A stretch of DNA of 64,000 nucleotides, from positions 1 to 64,000 of the forward strand of contig CBFIFP010000007.1 of assembly GCA_965661945.1 (NCBI GenBank), written 5' to 3'. The translations under genes were made by a program, and so were the position numbers. Shown here in pieces: positions 8,266-17,293 of the stretch. Positions within the stretch are counted from its first letter, which is position 1. Every line of letters begins with the position of its first letter. The notes beneath the pieces are model-generated. The model worked only from the letters and a program-made list of their open reading frames with translations. It searched no databases and was not told the origin of the DNA. The stretch is from JAJRPT01 sp965661945 (GTDB taxonomy: Bacteria > Bacteroidota > Ignavibacteria > Kapaibacteriales > UBA2268).

Positions 8266-9381
8266 TCACCTGAAAATTTGTCCTTTCCATACTACATTTT
8301 TCTTTAGTAGATAAAGTGGTGTAAGAAGCTCTAATACAAAAACTAATAAGATTGACGGCACTATGCTTAGTTTTAAATGGTCAAGTTTTAGGCGATTTAA
8401 TACTGGTATAATTACAAGTAAATCACCTATAATTCGAGTTAAAAGCAAAGGGATTATCCATAAGTATAATCCAAAAATTATAGAAAGTGCTATACCAAAC
8501 CAAATTGAAACTGAAGTTGCTACAAAGACAGAAGCTCTCCAGCCAAGACCTTTTCCGCCTACAGTCCAGCGATGATGTTGCTTTATATATTCATCTACGC
8601 TGTGGCATGGTTCAGTTTTAACGGTTGCATTTGGATTGCATATATAATTGGCTTTGTATCCATTTTTGGTTAATGTTTGGAGAAGAGCTAAATCTTCTGT
8701 TACAGAAAAAGGTATGTTTTCATATCCACCAATTTTATTGTAAACTTCGCGTTTTATTGCGGTGTTATTACCAAAACAACCTAACGGTTGATTTAAACCT
8801 AATCCTCCAGATGCCATTGCGTGCATAAAAAGCCATTCGATTTCTTGTAGATGTTCGAATAATGAACGTGATTTGCGTATAAGTGTATATGATGCTATAA
8901 AATCACTTTTATTTTGAACAAATGTAAGAGCTATGTTTTTTATCCAATTTTTATTTACTTTACAATCTGCGTCTGTCATTAGAACATATTGACCAATTGC
9001 GTTTTTAATTCCGATGTCTAATGCTCCTGCTTTTCCTTGCAAGTTTTTATTTTCTCTTATTTTATCAATATTCACTAATTTGATATTAGTACGTTTAGCT
9101 GAAAATTGTTCTACAATATTATGAGTATTATCTTCCGAGCGGTCATTAACTACTATAATTTCAAACTTATCCACAGGGTAGTTTGATTTTACTAGCGATT
9201 TAAGACACTTAGCAATGTTATGTTCTTCATTTCTTGCTGGAACTACAACAGAAAGAAATGGAATTGGAAGATTTTCGTCTGTAATGTCTGAATATTTTCT
9301 TTCCAAATATGCACCAATATAGAATAATATTGCTCTAGATGAGTAGAAAATTATTGCTATAATAAAAATAATTTCAAGCAT
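8266..9381 (-). CDS. Membrane-associated family 2 glycosyltransferase
   Basis: Transfers a sugar from a nucleotide-sugar to an unidentified acceptor at the inner membrane. One N-terminal membrane helix (about 1-22) is followed by a GT-A domain: VVVPARNEE near 48, VNDRSEDNT near 79, the metal-binding DAD in MTDADC near 136, the acceptor-site region with TEDLAL near 229 and QHHRWTVGG near 269 (the QxxRW motif of processive or membrane GT2 enzymes). The last 80 residues hold two to three membrane helices. The 371-residue length fits cell-wall or exopolysaccharide GT2 enzymes. It is monocistronic, and its neighbours do not reveal the product. Confidence 0.88.
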   Translation of the reverse strand: MLEIIFIIAIIFYSSRAILFYIGAYLERKYSDITDENLPIPFLSVVVPARNEEHNIAKCLKSLVKSNYPVDKFEIIVVNDRSEDNTHNIVEQFSAKRTNIKLVNIDKIRENKNLQGKAGALDIGIKNAIGQYVLMTDADCKVNKNWIKNIALTFVQNKSDFIASYTLIRKSRSLFEHLQEIEWLFMHAMASGGLGLNQPLGCFGNNTAIKREVYNKIGGYENIPFSVTEDLALLQTLTKNGYKANYICNPNATVKTEPCHSVDEYIKQHHRWTVGGKGLGWRASVFVATSVSIWFGIALSIIFGLYLWIIPLLLTRIIGDLLVIIPVLNRLKLDHLKLSIVPSILLVFVLELLTPLYLLKKNVVWKGQIFR

Positions 9382-9406
9382 ATTTGTTTTTTTATTTATT
9401 AATTCT

Positions 9407-9414
9407 CAAAATTA
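9407..9414 (-). promoter_or_regulatory. -7 promoter element for the glycosyltransferase
   Basis: Minus-strand TAATTTTG, identical to the tRNA-Arg -7 element, lies 26 bases before the start. A possible TTTG lies 12 bases further upstream, shorter than the ideal spacing, so the -33 is doubtful. Confidence 0.45.
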
Positions 9415-9443
9415 AAACTTATTATTCAAATAAAAAATAATTT

Positions 9444-10799
9444 ATGACAAAAGCAAAAAATGTTGATGTTTTACAGGGCGACGTAGATTCATCATTAAGA
9501 AAATTAGCAGCTCCTTTGGCATTGGCATTTGTTCTTAATATTTTAAATGGTTGGGTAGATAAAATATATGTATCTCGATTGGGAGATGTAGAACTTGCAT
9601 CAATGGGTGTTAGTGAACAAATACGATTGTTAGTATTCACCTTAGGGATTGGTTTTGCTATTGGCACTGGTGTTGTTGTAGCAAGAAGAATTGGCGAAGG
9701 TAAGAAAGAAGAAGCAAATGAGGTTGCTATTCAAGCCCTTGCTACAATGTTTGTCTATGCTATTTTAATCTCCTTTATATGCTTTGTGTTTCTTGATGAG
9801 TTACTTAGCTTTTTGGGGTATGTGGGAGATTTAAAGGATTTATCTACTGTTTATCTTCAAGCAATTTTAATTGGCGCTCCATTTAATTTTATTATTTTTC
9901 AGTCAAATGCTATTGTCCGCTCTACTGGAAATACTTTTTTTCCTATGGTAATGATAGGACTTACTATTATTATGAATGCTATACTTTCACCTTTTTTAAT
10001 TTTTGATATTATTTTAGATGAAGGTATGGGGGTTTTTGGGGCTGGTCTTGCGACTGCGATTTCTCAATTTCTTGGAATGATATTGACTTTATATGTTATT
10101 CAGAAAGGTTATACTCCTGTAACTTTAAAAATTAAAGGGTTCAAGCCAGATTTTAAGATTATTTTAAAAATACTTCAACGAGGAATTCCCTCAACTCTAC
10201 AATATCTTTCACTAAGTTTTAATAGGATGGGAATGTTTGCCTTGGCAAATACTTTTGGTGTTAAGGTTGTGGCAGCTTATACTCTTGGTCTTAGTTTTGA
10301 CTTATTTGTTTTTATGCCAATATTTGGAACTGCTGTTGCAATAGAAATAGTTTCAGGTCAGAATAGAGGAGCTGGTAATGTTTCAAGGATTTTTGATTAT
10401 TTTTATTCTGCAATTAAGCAGATTTCATTTTTTGTTGTTCCATTTATGATTATTGCTTTTTTTGGTGGTGAGTTTTTTGCATCTTGGTTTAGTAAGGATA
10501 AAGAGATTATTGAAGAAACGGGTAAATTTTTATCAATTACTTCGCTTTCATATATGTTTTTTGCAATTGGAGTTATGTGTACTAGAGTTATTTCTGGAGC
10601 TGGAGATACTAATCGGAGTTTCTTTATTTATTCTGGAGTTTTATTTTTAATTCAACTTCCTCTTGCTTGGATACTTGCAACCAAGTTTGATATGGCACAA
10701 GATGGACTTTACTTCGGTATATTTATTTCTTATTTAATATTTATGTTTCTTGGTTTATACCACGTTTATAGAAGAAAATGGCTACGAATTGAGTTTTAA
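9444..10799 (+). CDS. MATE family multidrug/sodium exporter
   Basis: Inner-membrane antiporter that uses a sodium or proton gradient to export organic cations, drugs or metabolites. The 451 residues form about 12 membrane helices in two homologous halves. The first starts with LAAPLALAFVLNILNGWVDKIYVSRLGDVELASMGVSE-type sequence, the classic MATE opening. The second half carries RGIPSTLQYLSLSFNRMGMFALANTFGV and an internal RVISGAGDTNRS loop. The gene is divergent from the glycosyltransferase. The substrate cannot be read from the sequence. Confidence 0.92.
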   Translation: MTKAKNVDVLQGDVDSSLRKLAAPLALAFVLNILNGWVDKIYVSRLGDVELASMGVSEQIRLLVFTLGIGFAIGTGVVVARRIGEGKKEEANEVAIQALATMFVYAILISFICFVFLDELLSFLGYVGDLKDLSTVYLQAILIGAPFNFIIFQSNAIVRSTGNTFFPMVMIGLTIIMNAILSPFLIFDIILDEGMGVFGAGLATAISQFLGMILTLYVIQKGYTPVTLKIKGFKPDFKIILKILQRGIPSTLQYLSLSFNRMGMFALANTFGVKVVAAYTLGLSFDLFVFMPIFGTAVAIEIVSGQNRGAGNVSRIFDYFYSAIKQISFFVVPFMIIAFFGGEFFASWFSKDKEIIEETGKFLSITSLSYMFFAIGVMCTRVISGAGDTNRSFFIYSGVLFLIQLPLAWILATKFDMAQDGLYFGIFISYLIFMFLGLYHVYRRKWLRIEF

Positions 10800-10890
10800 A
10801 AAACTACAATTAAATATTTCTAATTGAATTCCCCCTCATACTTGTAAATAAGGAATGGATTTAGTAAATTTGTGAAAATTTATTTTAAAA

Positions 10891-10954
10891 TGTGGATAAC
10901 TTTTTTGAAAAAATTAAAAAAAAAATTGCAAAAAAAAAAAATGAATTAAGTTTG
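10891..10954 (+). promoter_or_regulatory. Promoter of locus A with DnaA-box-like site and poly(A) spacer
   Basis: A -33-like TTG (10926-10928) and a -7 TAAGTTTG (10947-10954) are separated by 18 bases that include 12 consecutive A. Thirty-five bases upstream of the TTG is TGTGGATAA (10891-10899), the exact complement of the DnaA box TTATCCACA. The leader to the start at 11084 would be about 120 nt. The same order of parts (TGTGGATAA, A/T-rich stretch, TTGC, poly(A), -7) occurs in both copies of the locus B repeat. Confidence 0.6.
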
Positions 10955-11083
10955 AAATTATAGGATGATAAATTCTTAAAAATATTTTAAAATTATTTAC
11001 TTTTCCGATAGTTTATGAATATTTTTGAGTTTTTATGGAAAAGCATTCTAAACTAATTTTAAACTATTTTGGAGAATTTAATA

Positions 11084-11455
11084 ATGAAAAAGTTTTTTGC
11101 GGTTTTAATCGCTCTTTTGATGACTGTGTCTATATCATCTTACGCTGATACAACAGTGAAACAAGATGTTCCAGGTACATATTTAGGTGGTACTACTGCT
11201 ACAGGTATAGATTGTACAGGTACAACTGGTGTATGCTTTTCAAGATATGTAAGAGTAAAAACGCCACCTGCATCACCTGGTACAAAAACAGCATTATATG
11301 TTCCAAGTACAAATGATGGTGTATGTGATATTGATGGAACTAACACATCAACTAATTCAATAACTGGTGATACTCATACAACGGTTCAAACAAACTCTAA
11401 TACATTTTATGTAAATAATTTACAGGATTTGTTAGATTGGATAAACGCAGATTAA
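11084..11455 (+). CDS. Small secreted cysteine-containing protein (unknown function)
   Basis: I do not recognise the family. The ATG at 11084 is chosen over an upstream TTG because GGAG lies 10 bases before it and it begins a clean signal peptide (MKKFFAVLIALLM..., cleavage likely after SSYA, residue 21). The mature part of about 100 residues is rich in Thr/Gly/Asp, has three cysteines (the pair in DCTGTTGVC and one in DGVCDID) and ends in a short amphipathic helix (NNLQDLLDWI). A hairpin separates it from the thioredoxin-like gene downstream. The small cysteine-rich lipoprotein at 57949-58377 holds the equivalent place in locus B. A secreted precursor or peptide is plausible, by loose analogy with the NVEALA genes of Bacteroides. 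Confidence 0.6.
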   Translation: MKKFFAVLIALLMTVSISSYADTTVKQDVPGTYLGGTTATGIDCTGTTGVCFSRYVRVKTPPASPGTKTALYVPSTNDGVCDIDGTNTSTNSITGDTHTTVQTNSNTFYVNNLQDLLDWINAD

Positions 11456-11463
11456 AATACTAA

Positions 11464-11492
11464 AGCAGATGTTTCTTATTGAGACATCTGCT
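11464..11492 (+). promoter_or_regulatory. Intercistronic hairpin in locus A
   Basis: A 9-bp perfect stem AGCAGATGT / ACATCTGCT lies 9 bases after the stop of the small secreted protein and 23 bases before the next start. Only a weak T stretch follows, so it may act as a leaky terminator or an mRNA 3'-end stabiliser. Either would give more of the small protein than of the downstream product. Confidence 0.6.
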
Positions 11493-11514
11493 GTTAATTT
11501 AAAAAGGAAGTTTA

Positions 11515-13026
11515 GTGAATAGTTTATTTTTTATTTTAATTTTAAATTTTATAGTTCTAAAAGCAGACTATAAATTACAATTTGTAATAGATTTTAGAGT
11601 TTGTCCTAGTTGCTCTGACATTGCACTTTTAGATTTATCAAATAAATTACAAGAAAGATTCCCAAATATTAAACAAGAAGCTCTAATATTGGCTGATGAT
11701 ATTCGAGAATTAAAACCAATTATTAAAAAATTTAGAAATGTAAAATTTTATAGAGATTCAAATAATTTATTTAATGATTTTTACAAAAATAATGAAATAC
11801 CTGCATTGTTTCTATTAAATGATAATAATGAAATTCTATTAAGTTTTAATAATATTTTAAAGAACCGAATAGATTATGAAAAGATTAATAATTTTATAAA
11901 ACTGAATGATTTTGTTAGATTAAATGAAAATGAAGATAATTTAATTATGTTTGCTAATTCTGGTTCAGAAAATGTTGATGGCTCAAAAATATGTTTATTT
12001 GATTATCTTAATTTTAGAATAAGTGAATTTGATACAAGAGACGGTAACTTATTGAATGAAATAATAATAAATGATACAATACCATTAATTTTTAGACATA
12101 ATTTTAATGATTATGAATGGGATAGTTATTATTCAGAAGATCCAAATTTTGGAGTTAAAATTCAAAATGCTTTTTATGATAAAAAAGATAATTTAATTTT
12201 AACAGGGTTTTGTGTTGGAGATATTGAATCAAAAACAATAACAATGCTTGATGATAATTCAAGATTAGATACAATTATAGAATTTAAAGGTATACCAAAA
12301 GACTTTATACTTGTTAAGAAAAATGAAAACGTTGAAATTGATAGTTTTAATAATTCAAGTTATGCTCAATTAAAAACTAGATATTTTAAAAATAATGTTT
12401 TAATAACTAGTATTTTTCCAACTCTAGAGCAAAGTAATAATTTAGATTCAAATTATATATTTAAATTTATTGATATAATTAGTAAAAATGAAAACGTTGA
12501 TATTAATTTAAGAAGTTTAAAAGAAAACAAAGTTAATTTAAGAAAGCCAGTTGAACAAATCTTGCAAGCACATAGTGTTTATAATTTTAAGGATGACAAT
12601 TTAATATTTTTAAATAGCTATAATAATTTATTTTTTATTAAACAAAATCAAAAATTAAAAGAAATCAGCCCTAAGGGTACATTAAAAGATGTTTTCAAAA
12701 GAGACCAAGAATATGATTCAGAATCATTTATAGATTCTTCTCGAATTCAAAACTTCAATAAATATTTTGTTCATTCTATTACTTTTGGTGATGATAATAT
12801 TTTTTATATAATATTATATAATTATAATCAAGGAGTTACTTTAGATATTATTTTACAAAAATATTATTTGGATAAAGGATTTCAAAAGGAAGTGAAAATT
12901 GATTTAAGCAGTTTTGATGATGAATTTATTACAATAGCACCAATTCAATTTAATAGTTGCAAAATTCTTACAAAATGGAAAAAAGATAGATGGAAAATTA
13001 TGGATTTATCTAAGTTTATTGAATAA
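11515..13026 (+). CDS. Exported protein with thioredoxin-like CxxC head and propeller-like body
   Basis: A GTG start at 11515 (AAGGAAG lies a few bases upstream) opens a short hydrophobic signal of about 17 residues. A beta strand follows and then CPSC at residues 30-33, the position of the redox pair in thioredoxin-fold proteins. Residues up to about 130 are compatible with a thioredoxin-like domain. The remaining ~370 residues are Asn/Asp-rich beta strands of repeated LIF-x(n)-D type, resembling six-bladed propeller proteins such as DUF4221/BF3164-like lipoproteins, though I cannot name the family. No lipobox cysteine is present. In locus B the same two functions lie on separate genes. A redox or scaffold role at the cell envelope is inference. 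Confidence 0.55.
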   Translation: MNSLFFILILNFIVLKADYKLQFVIDFRVCPSCSDIALLDLSNKLQERFPNIKQEALILADDIRELKPIIKKFRNVKFYRDSNNLFNDFYKNNEIPALFLLNDNNEILLSFNNILKNRIDYEKINNFIKLNDFVRLNENEDNLIMFANSGSENVDGSKICLFDYLNFRISEFDTRDGNLLNEIIINDTIPLIFRHNFNDYEWDSYYSEDPNFGVKIQNAFYDKKDNLILTGFCVGDIESKTITMLDDNSRLDTIIEFKGIPKDFILVKKNENVEIDSFNNSSYAQLKTRYFKNNVLITSIFPTLEQSNNLDSNYIFKFIDIISKNENVDINLRSLKENKVNLRKPVEQILQAHSVYNFKDDNLIFLNSYNNLFFIKQNQKLKEISPKGTLKDVFKRDQEYDSESFIDSSRIQNFNKYFVHSITFGDDNIFYIILYNYNQGVTLDIILQKYYLDKGFQKEVKIDLSSFDDEFITIAPIQFNSCKILTKWKKDRWKIMDLSKFIE

Positions 13027-13101
13027 ACCCCTTTTCCTTTTGAAACAAATATTTTATAATATTGTATATATAATTTATTTAAAATAAAATTTTCTTTTAT
13101 T

Positions 13102-14376
13102 ATGAAAAAAATAATCTATTCTGTTTCAAGTGTCAGTGTTCTTGTTTTGAGTTATTTTCTCTTCTTTTATGAAAATACAATTGATAATGATATTGTTATA
13201 CAACCCAAAGAAGGCGAATTTAAAGTCTTTGTATCGAGCACTGGTGAACTCCAAGCAAAAAACTCTATCGAAATTAAAGGTCCCTCAAGAGTGCAACAAA
13301 TGGGTATTTACGAAATGACTATTTCTAAATTAGTATCAGAAGGAACTGTTGTAAAAGAAGGAGATTTCGTTGCAGAGTTAGACAAAGCAACTATTGCAGG
13401 AAAATTAAAAGAAACCCTACTGAATTTAGAAAAAAATGAATCGCAATATCAAATCGCAAAATTAGATAGTTCGCTTGCTCTTTCTCAAGCCAGAGATAAT
13501 CTCGAAAATCTTAAATTTGCAATGGAAGAAGCCGAAATAGTTAAAGAACAGTCAACTTACGAAGCACCATCGATAATCAGAAAAGCAGAAATCGACTTTG
13601 ACAAATCAGTAAGAGCATATAATCAAGCAGTTAAAAATTACAAAACAGAAGTAAAAAAGCAAATAGCAAATGTATCAGTTACTTATGCCGACCTCCAAAA
13701 AGAGCAACAAAACTATGATAAAATCAATGAATTACTTACTGAATTTACTATCCTTGCACCATCTGAGGGAATGGTTATTTATTCACGCGAATGGGGTGGC
13801 AGACGAAGAGAAGTGAATTCTACCATAAGACCTTGGGACCCAACCGTTGCTACTTTACCAGACTTAACTAATATGGAGTCAGTATCTTATATAAATGAGA
13901 TTGATATTCAGAAAGTAAAAATGGGGCAAAAAGTAGAAGTTGGTTTAGATGCAAATCCTGATAAAAAGCTTAGAGGTAAAATTACAAGAGTAGCAAACAT
14001 TGGCGAACAACGTGGCTCAAATGATTCTAAAGTTTTTGAAGTTGTAATTGAGATTATTGAAAAAGACATAACTCTTCGTCCCGCTATGACTACTTCAAAT
14101 AGAATATTAACGAATTATGTTAAAAAAGCAATTTACTTACCATTAGAGGCGATTCATTCTATAGAAAATGAGAAAGAAGTAAAAAACTTTGTTTATCTTA
14201 AAGATGGCAGTAAAATTATCAAAAAAGAAGTTGAAGTTGGATTGATAAATGAAGAAAATGCAATTATAGAAAAAGGAATTAAAACAATCGATAATATTCT
14301 GCTCAACAAGCCAAATAATGATGATGATGACCTTGACTTCATTGCTATTTCAAAAACAAAATCTAATAAGCAATGA
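13102..14376 (+). CDS. Periplasmic adaptor (membrane fusion) protein of a MacAB-TolC-type exporter
   Basis: HlyD/MacA-family adaptor linking an inner-membrane ABC permease to an outer-membrane TolC channel. A single N-terminal anchor (about 5-22) is followed by a first beta strand and half lipoyl domain (to about 95), a long coiled-coil hairpin (about 100-215, rich in KNYKTEVKKQ-type heptads), the second lipoyl half at FTILAPSEGMVIYS, and a beta-barrel domain near 260-340. It is 424 residues long. Its stop overlaps the start of the permease by 4 bases (ATGA), and the permease overlaps tolC the same way, so the three genes form an operon. Confidence 0.88.
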   Translation: MKKIIYSVSSVSVLVLSYFLFFYENTIDNDIVIQPKEGEFKVFVSSTGELQAKNSIEIKGPSRVQQMGIYEMTISKLVSEGTVVKEGDFVAELDKATIAGKLKETLLNLEKNESQYQIAKLDSSLALSQARDNLENLKFAMEEAEIVKEQSTYEAPSIIRKAEIDFDKSVRAYNQAVKNYKTEVKKQIANVSVTYADLQKEQQNYDKINELLTEFTILAPSEGMVIYSREWGGRRREVNSTIRPWDPTVATLPDLTNMESVSYINEIDIQKVKMGQKVEVGLDANPDKKLRGKITRVANIGEQRGSNDSKVFEVVIEIIEKDITLRPAMTTSNRILTNYVKKAIYLPLEAIHSIENEKEVKNFVYLKDGSKIIKKEVEVGLINEENAIIEKGIKTIDNILLNKPNNDDDDLDFIAISKTKSNKQ

Positions 14377-15716
14377 GAAAGTATCTTTATAACTTGCCTA
14401 TAGCACTTGAATCAATGTTGCAAAATAAGATGAGAGCATTTTTGACTTCTTTTGGGATAATTTGCGGTGTAGCATCAGTAATTGCAATGCTTGCAATAGG
14501 CAAGGGGGCCGAAGAAGAAATTCTTGATAAAATGAAATTGCTTGGAACAAATAATATAATTATCAAAAAAATAACCAAAGAGCAACTTGCAAAAAATGCT
14601 GATGAAGAGGAAAATGAGCAAAATTCAAATGATAAGTCAATTTCAAAGAGGTTTTCACCTGGGTTATCTTTAGAGGATGTAGAGGCGCTTTCTAAAATTC
14701 CAGATGTAAGTGCTGTGAGTTCCGAAGTAGAAATGGAGTTAGATGCAATAAAAGATTTGTTCAAAGTAAATGCAAAATTAATAGGAGTAGGTGAGAATTA
14801 TTTTGATTTGAATAGTTTGCAATTTGAGTATGGAAATGGCTTTACTGAAGAGCATTATCAACTTTCTTTACCTGTATGTGTGATAGGAAATAAGGTTAAA
14901 ACAAAATTATTTCCGAAGGAAAATCCGATTGGAAAGCAAATAAAGTGCGGTAATATTTGGCTGACTGTTGTTGGGGTGTCCTCTGAAAAAAATATTACTG
15001 ACCAAGTTAAAGTGAATTTGGGAATTAGAGATTTTAATTATGATATTTATACCCCAGTGAGTACTTTTTTGTTAAGATTTCAAAATAGGGCTTTTATCAA
15101 TAAGACCAAACTTAACTCTGAAAGTAGGCAGAGACGTCGTTCAAGCACTGAAATGTACATTGATAGAAATCAAATAGATAAGATAATTGTTCAGATAAAT
15201 AATACAGAAAATATCCAAAACTTAACTGATATAATTAGTAGAAAAATATTAAGAAGACATAATAAAGTACAAGATTTTGAAATAGTTGTGCCAGAACTTT
15301 TACTCCAACAAGAACAAAGCACAAAAAGAATATTTAATATAGTGTTGGGAATTATTGCTTCAATTTCATTAATCGTTGGTGGTATTGGGATTATGAATAT
15401 TATGCTTGCTTCTGTGCTTGAAAGAACTAAAGAAATTGGAATTAGAATGGCTGTTGGAGCAAAGCAAACTGATATACTTTTGCAATTTTTAATTGAAGCA
15501 GTTATAATTTCGCTTAGCGGTGGATTAGTAGGAATATTATTTGGAGTTGTGGCGAGTGTTTTGATTCAAAACTTAACTGATATTAGCACAATAATTTCTC
15601 CTTTAAGTATTGGAGTTTCTTTTGGGGTATCTATTTCAGTTGGGCTAATTTTTGGGATTGCCCCTGCTAGAAAAGCATCAAAACAAAATGCAATAGAACT
15701 ATTGAGGTATCAATGA
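14373..15716 (+). CDS. MacB/FtsX-type ABC exporter permease lacking an ATPase domain
   Basis: Inner-membrane mechanotransmission permease. One membrane helix (about 20-48), a large periplasmic MacB_PCD domain (about 50-310) and three C-terminal helices with the FtsX signature (GGIGIMNIMLASVLERTKEIGIRMA) make up the 447 residues. MacB proper carries an N-terminal ATPase, which is missing here. No separate LolD-like ATPase gene is in the operon or anywhere in the window, so it must be supplied from elsewhere. The cargo may be a peptide, lipoprotein or antibiotic. Confidence 0.88.
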   Translation: MRKYLYNLPIALESMLQNKMRAFLTSFGIICGVASVIAMLAIGKGAEEEILDKMKLLGTNNIIIKKITKEQLAKNADEEENEQNSNDKSISKRFSPGLSLEDVEALSKIPDVSAVSSEVEMELDAIKDLFKVNAKLIGVGENYFDLNSLQFEYGNGFTEEHYQLSLPVCVIGNKVKTKLFPKENPIGKQIKCGNIWLTVVGVSSEKNITDQVKVNLGIRDFNYDIYTPVSTFLLRFQNRAFINKTKLNSESRQRRRSSTEMYIDRNQIDKIIVQINNTENIQNLTDIISRKILRRHNKVQDFEIVVPELLLQQEQSTKRIFNIVLGIIASISLIVGGIGIMNIMLASVLERTKEIGIRMAVGAKQTDILLQFLIEAVIISLSGGLVGILFGVVASVLIQNLTDISTIISPLSIGVSFGVSISVGLIFGIAPARKASKQNAIELLRYQ

Positions 15717-17215
15717 TTGATTTAAGAACGAATAGATTAATAAATTTAAAAAATAGTTTGAAAATAATATTTAATTTAATTCCTCTAATTATAATATTTA
15801 CTTATGCGGATTTATTTTCCGAAGAAAAACTAAATTTAACGTTAAAATCAGCTATACAAATTGCAATAGAGTCAAGCCCCAATGCAAGTATAATAAATGA
15901 GATTAGAAAACAAAGAGAACAAGCTTATAAGGCGTTTCAAGCAAATTTATACCCTCAACTTTCTCTTAATGTAAGCGCTCCTGGAGCAATAAGAGAAATT
16001 AATCAGATTACTCAAAATGATGGAACTCAGAGATTTTTGCAACAATCTCAGTTTTTTAGTTCTGCGGGTATGAGTTTAAACCAGACAATACCTTATTTGG
16101 GTACTGATATAACAATTTTTAGTGGGCTAACACGCCTTGATATAGTAGAACCATCTACCACTCAGCTATGGCGAACAACACCAATTCAATTTTCTATAAA
16201 TCAACCAATTTTTGCATTTAACTCACTTTATTGGGAAAAACAACTTCAGAATTTGAGAAAATTAAATATTGATAAGCAATATATTGAAGAGTTTGAAGAG
16301 CTTGCTATAAATATTACTAATTCATTTTTTGATTTATATTTAGCTAAGATGAATTTAGAGAATGCTAAAAGGAATGTTTCATCAAATGATTCTTTATATA
16401 TTATTTCCAAAGGAAGATTTTCTGTAGGTAGAATAGCAGAAAATGATTTATTGCAGAGTGAGTTGGCTCTTTTGAACGCTCAAAATAATGTAGAAACTTT
16501 TAAAATAGAATATGATAATGCTAAGGTTAGATTAAAAATTATATTAAATCTGGATAAAAAGGTAGAAATTGAATTAGATGAGCCAAAGAATGTATTTGAG
16601 GAAGAAATTGATTATAACTTAGCTTATTTAAAGATGTTAGAAAATAATAGCGATGTAATTGGATTTTTAATTTCTGAAAAAGAGGCGGAAAGAGAATTAG
16701 ATAGAGCATATAAGAATAATAATTTTAATGCGAATATATCTATGAGTTATGGTTTTAACCAAAGTGCATCACAGTTTGATGTTGCATATCAGAATTTGCT
16801 TGATAGAGAAAGACTTAATGTTGGAGTAAGCGTTCCTATTTTAGATTGGGGTAGAAGAGAAGCAAATTATGAATCTGCTCTTGCGAATTTGGAACAAACG
16901 AAATTAAATATAGACCTAAACAAACAGAATCTGGAGCAAGAGGTTAAATATACTGCATTAAGGTTAAATCAGTTGAGGGATAGGGTTCGGCTTTCCGAGA
17001 ACTCTGTAAAGATAGCTGAAAAAAGATTGGATTTGGCAAAGAATAGATTTTTGATAGGAAAGATAGATTTGAATGATTTTTTTATAGCTCAGAATGAAAA
17101 GAATAATGCTTTTATAAATTATATTAATAGTTTGCGGGATTATTGGAATAATTATTATCGTCTTAGAAGATTGACCTTGTATGATTTTGAGAAGAATGAA
17201 AATATTGGTTATTAA
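15713..17215 (+). CDS. TolC-family outer-membrane efflux protein
   Basis: Outer-membrane channel and periplasmic tunnel of the tripartite exporter. The N-terminus has a hydrophobic stretch around residues 17-30 that should act as a signal sequence. Two TolC repeats follow (about 40-240 and 250-490), with the typical alpha-helical stretches rich in Gln, Asn, Leu and Arg, for example SALANLEQTKLNIDLNKQNLE near 385-405. Length 500 residues. It overlaps the permease gene by 4 bases and is the last gene of the operon. Confidence 0.9.
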   Translation: MIDLRTNRLINLKNSLKIIFNLIPLIIIFTYADLFSEEKLNLTLKSAIQIAIESSPNASIINEIRKQREQAYKAFQANLYPQLSLNVSAPGAIREINQITQNDGTQRFLQQSQFFSSAGMSLNQTIPYLGTDITIFSGLTRLDIVEPSTTQLWRTTPIQFSINQPIFAFNSLYWEKQLQNLRKLNIDKQYIEEFEELAINITNSFFDLYLAKMNLENAKRNVSSNDSLYIISKGRFSVGRIAENDLLQSELALLNAQNNVETFKIEYDNAKVRLKIILNLDKKVEIELDEPKNVFEEEIDYNLAYLKMLENNSDVIGFLISEKEAERELDRAYKNNNFNANISMSYGFNQSASQFDVAYQNLLDRERLNVGVSVPILDWGRREANYESALANLEQTKLNIDLNKQNLEQEVKYTALRLNQLRDRVRLSENSVKIAEKRLDLAKNRFLIGKIDLNDFFIAQNEKNNAFINYINSLRDYWNNYYRLRRLTLYDFEKNENIGY

Positions 17216-17293
17216 AAAATAATTGTTTAATGTAATATTATTTCTTAATTTTAGGAAATTAATAAAGTAAAAAATAAATTATAATTTTAAAAT

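Noticed and set aside
10891..10899. DnaA box as part of a replication origin (also 56217-56225 and 58731-58739)
   Set aside because: The boxes are single, scattered, and no dnaA, dnaN or rpmH gene or box cluster is near. They are treated as possible regulatory sites only.
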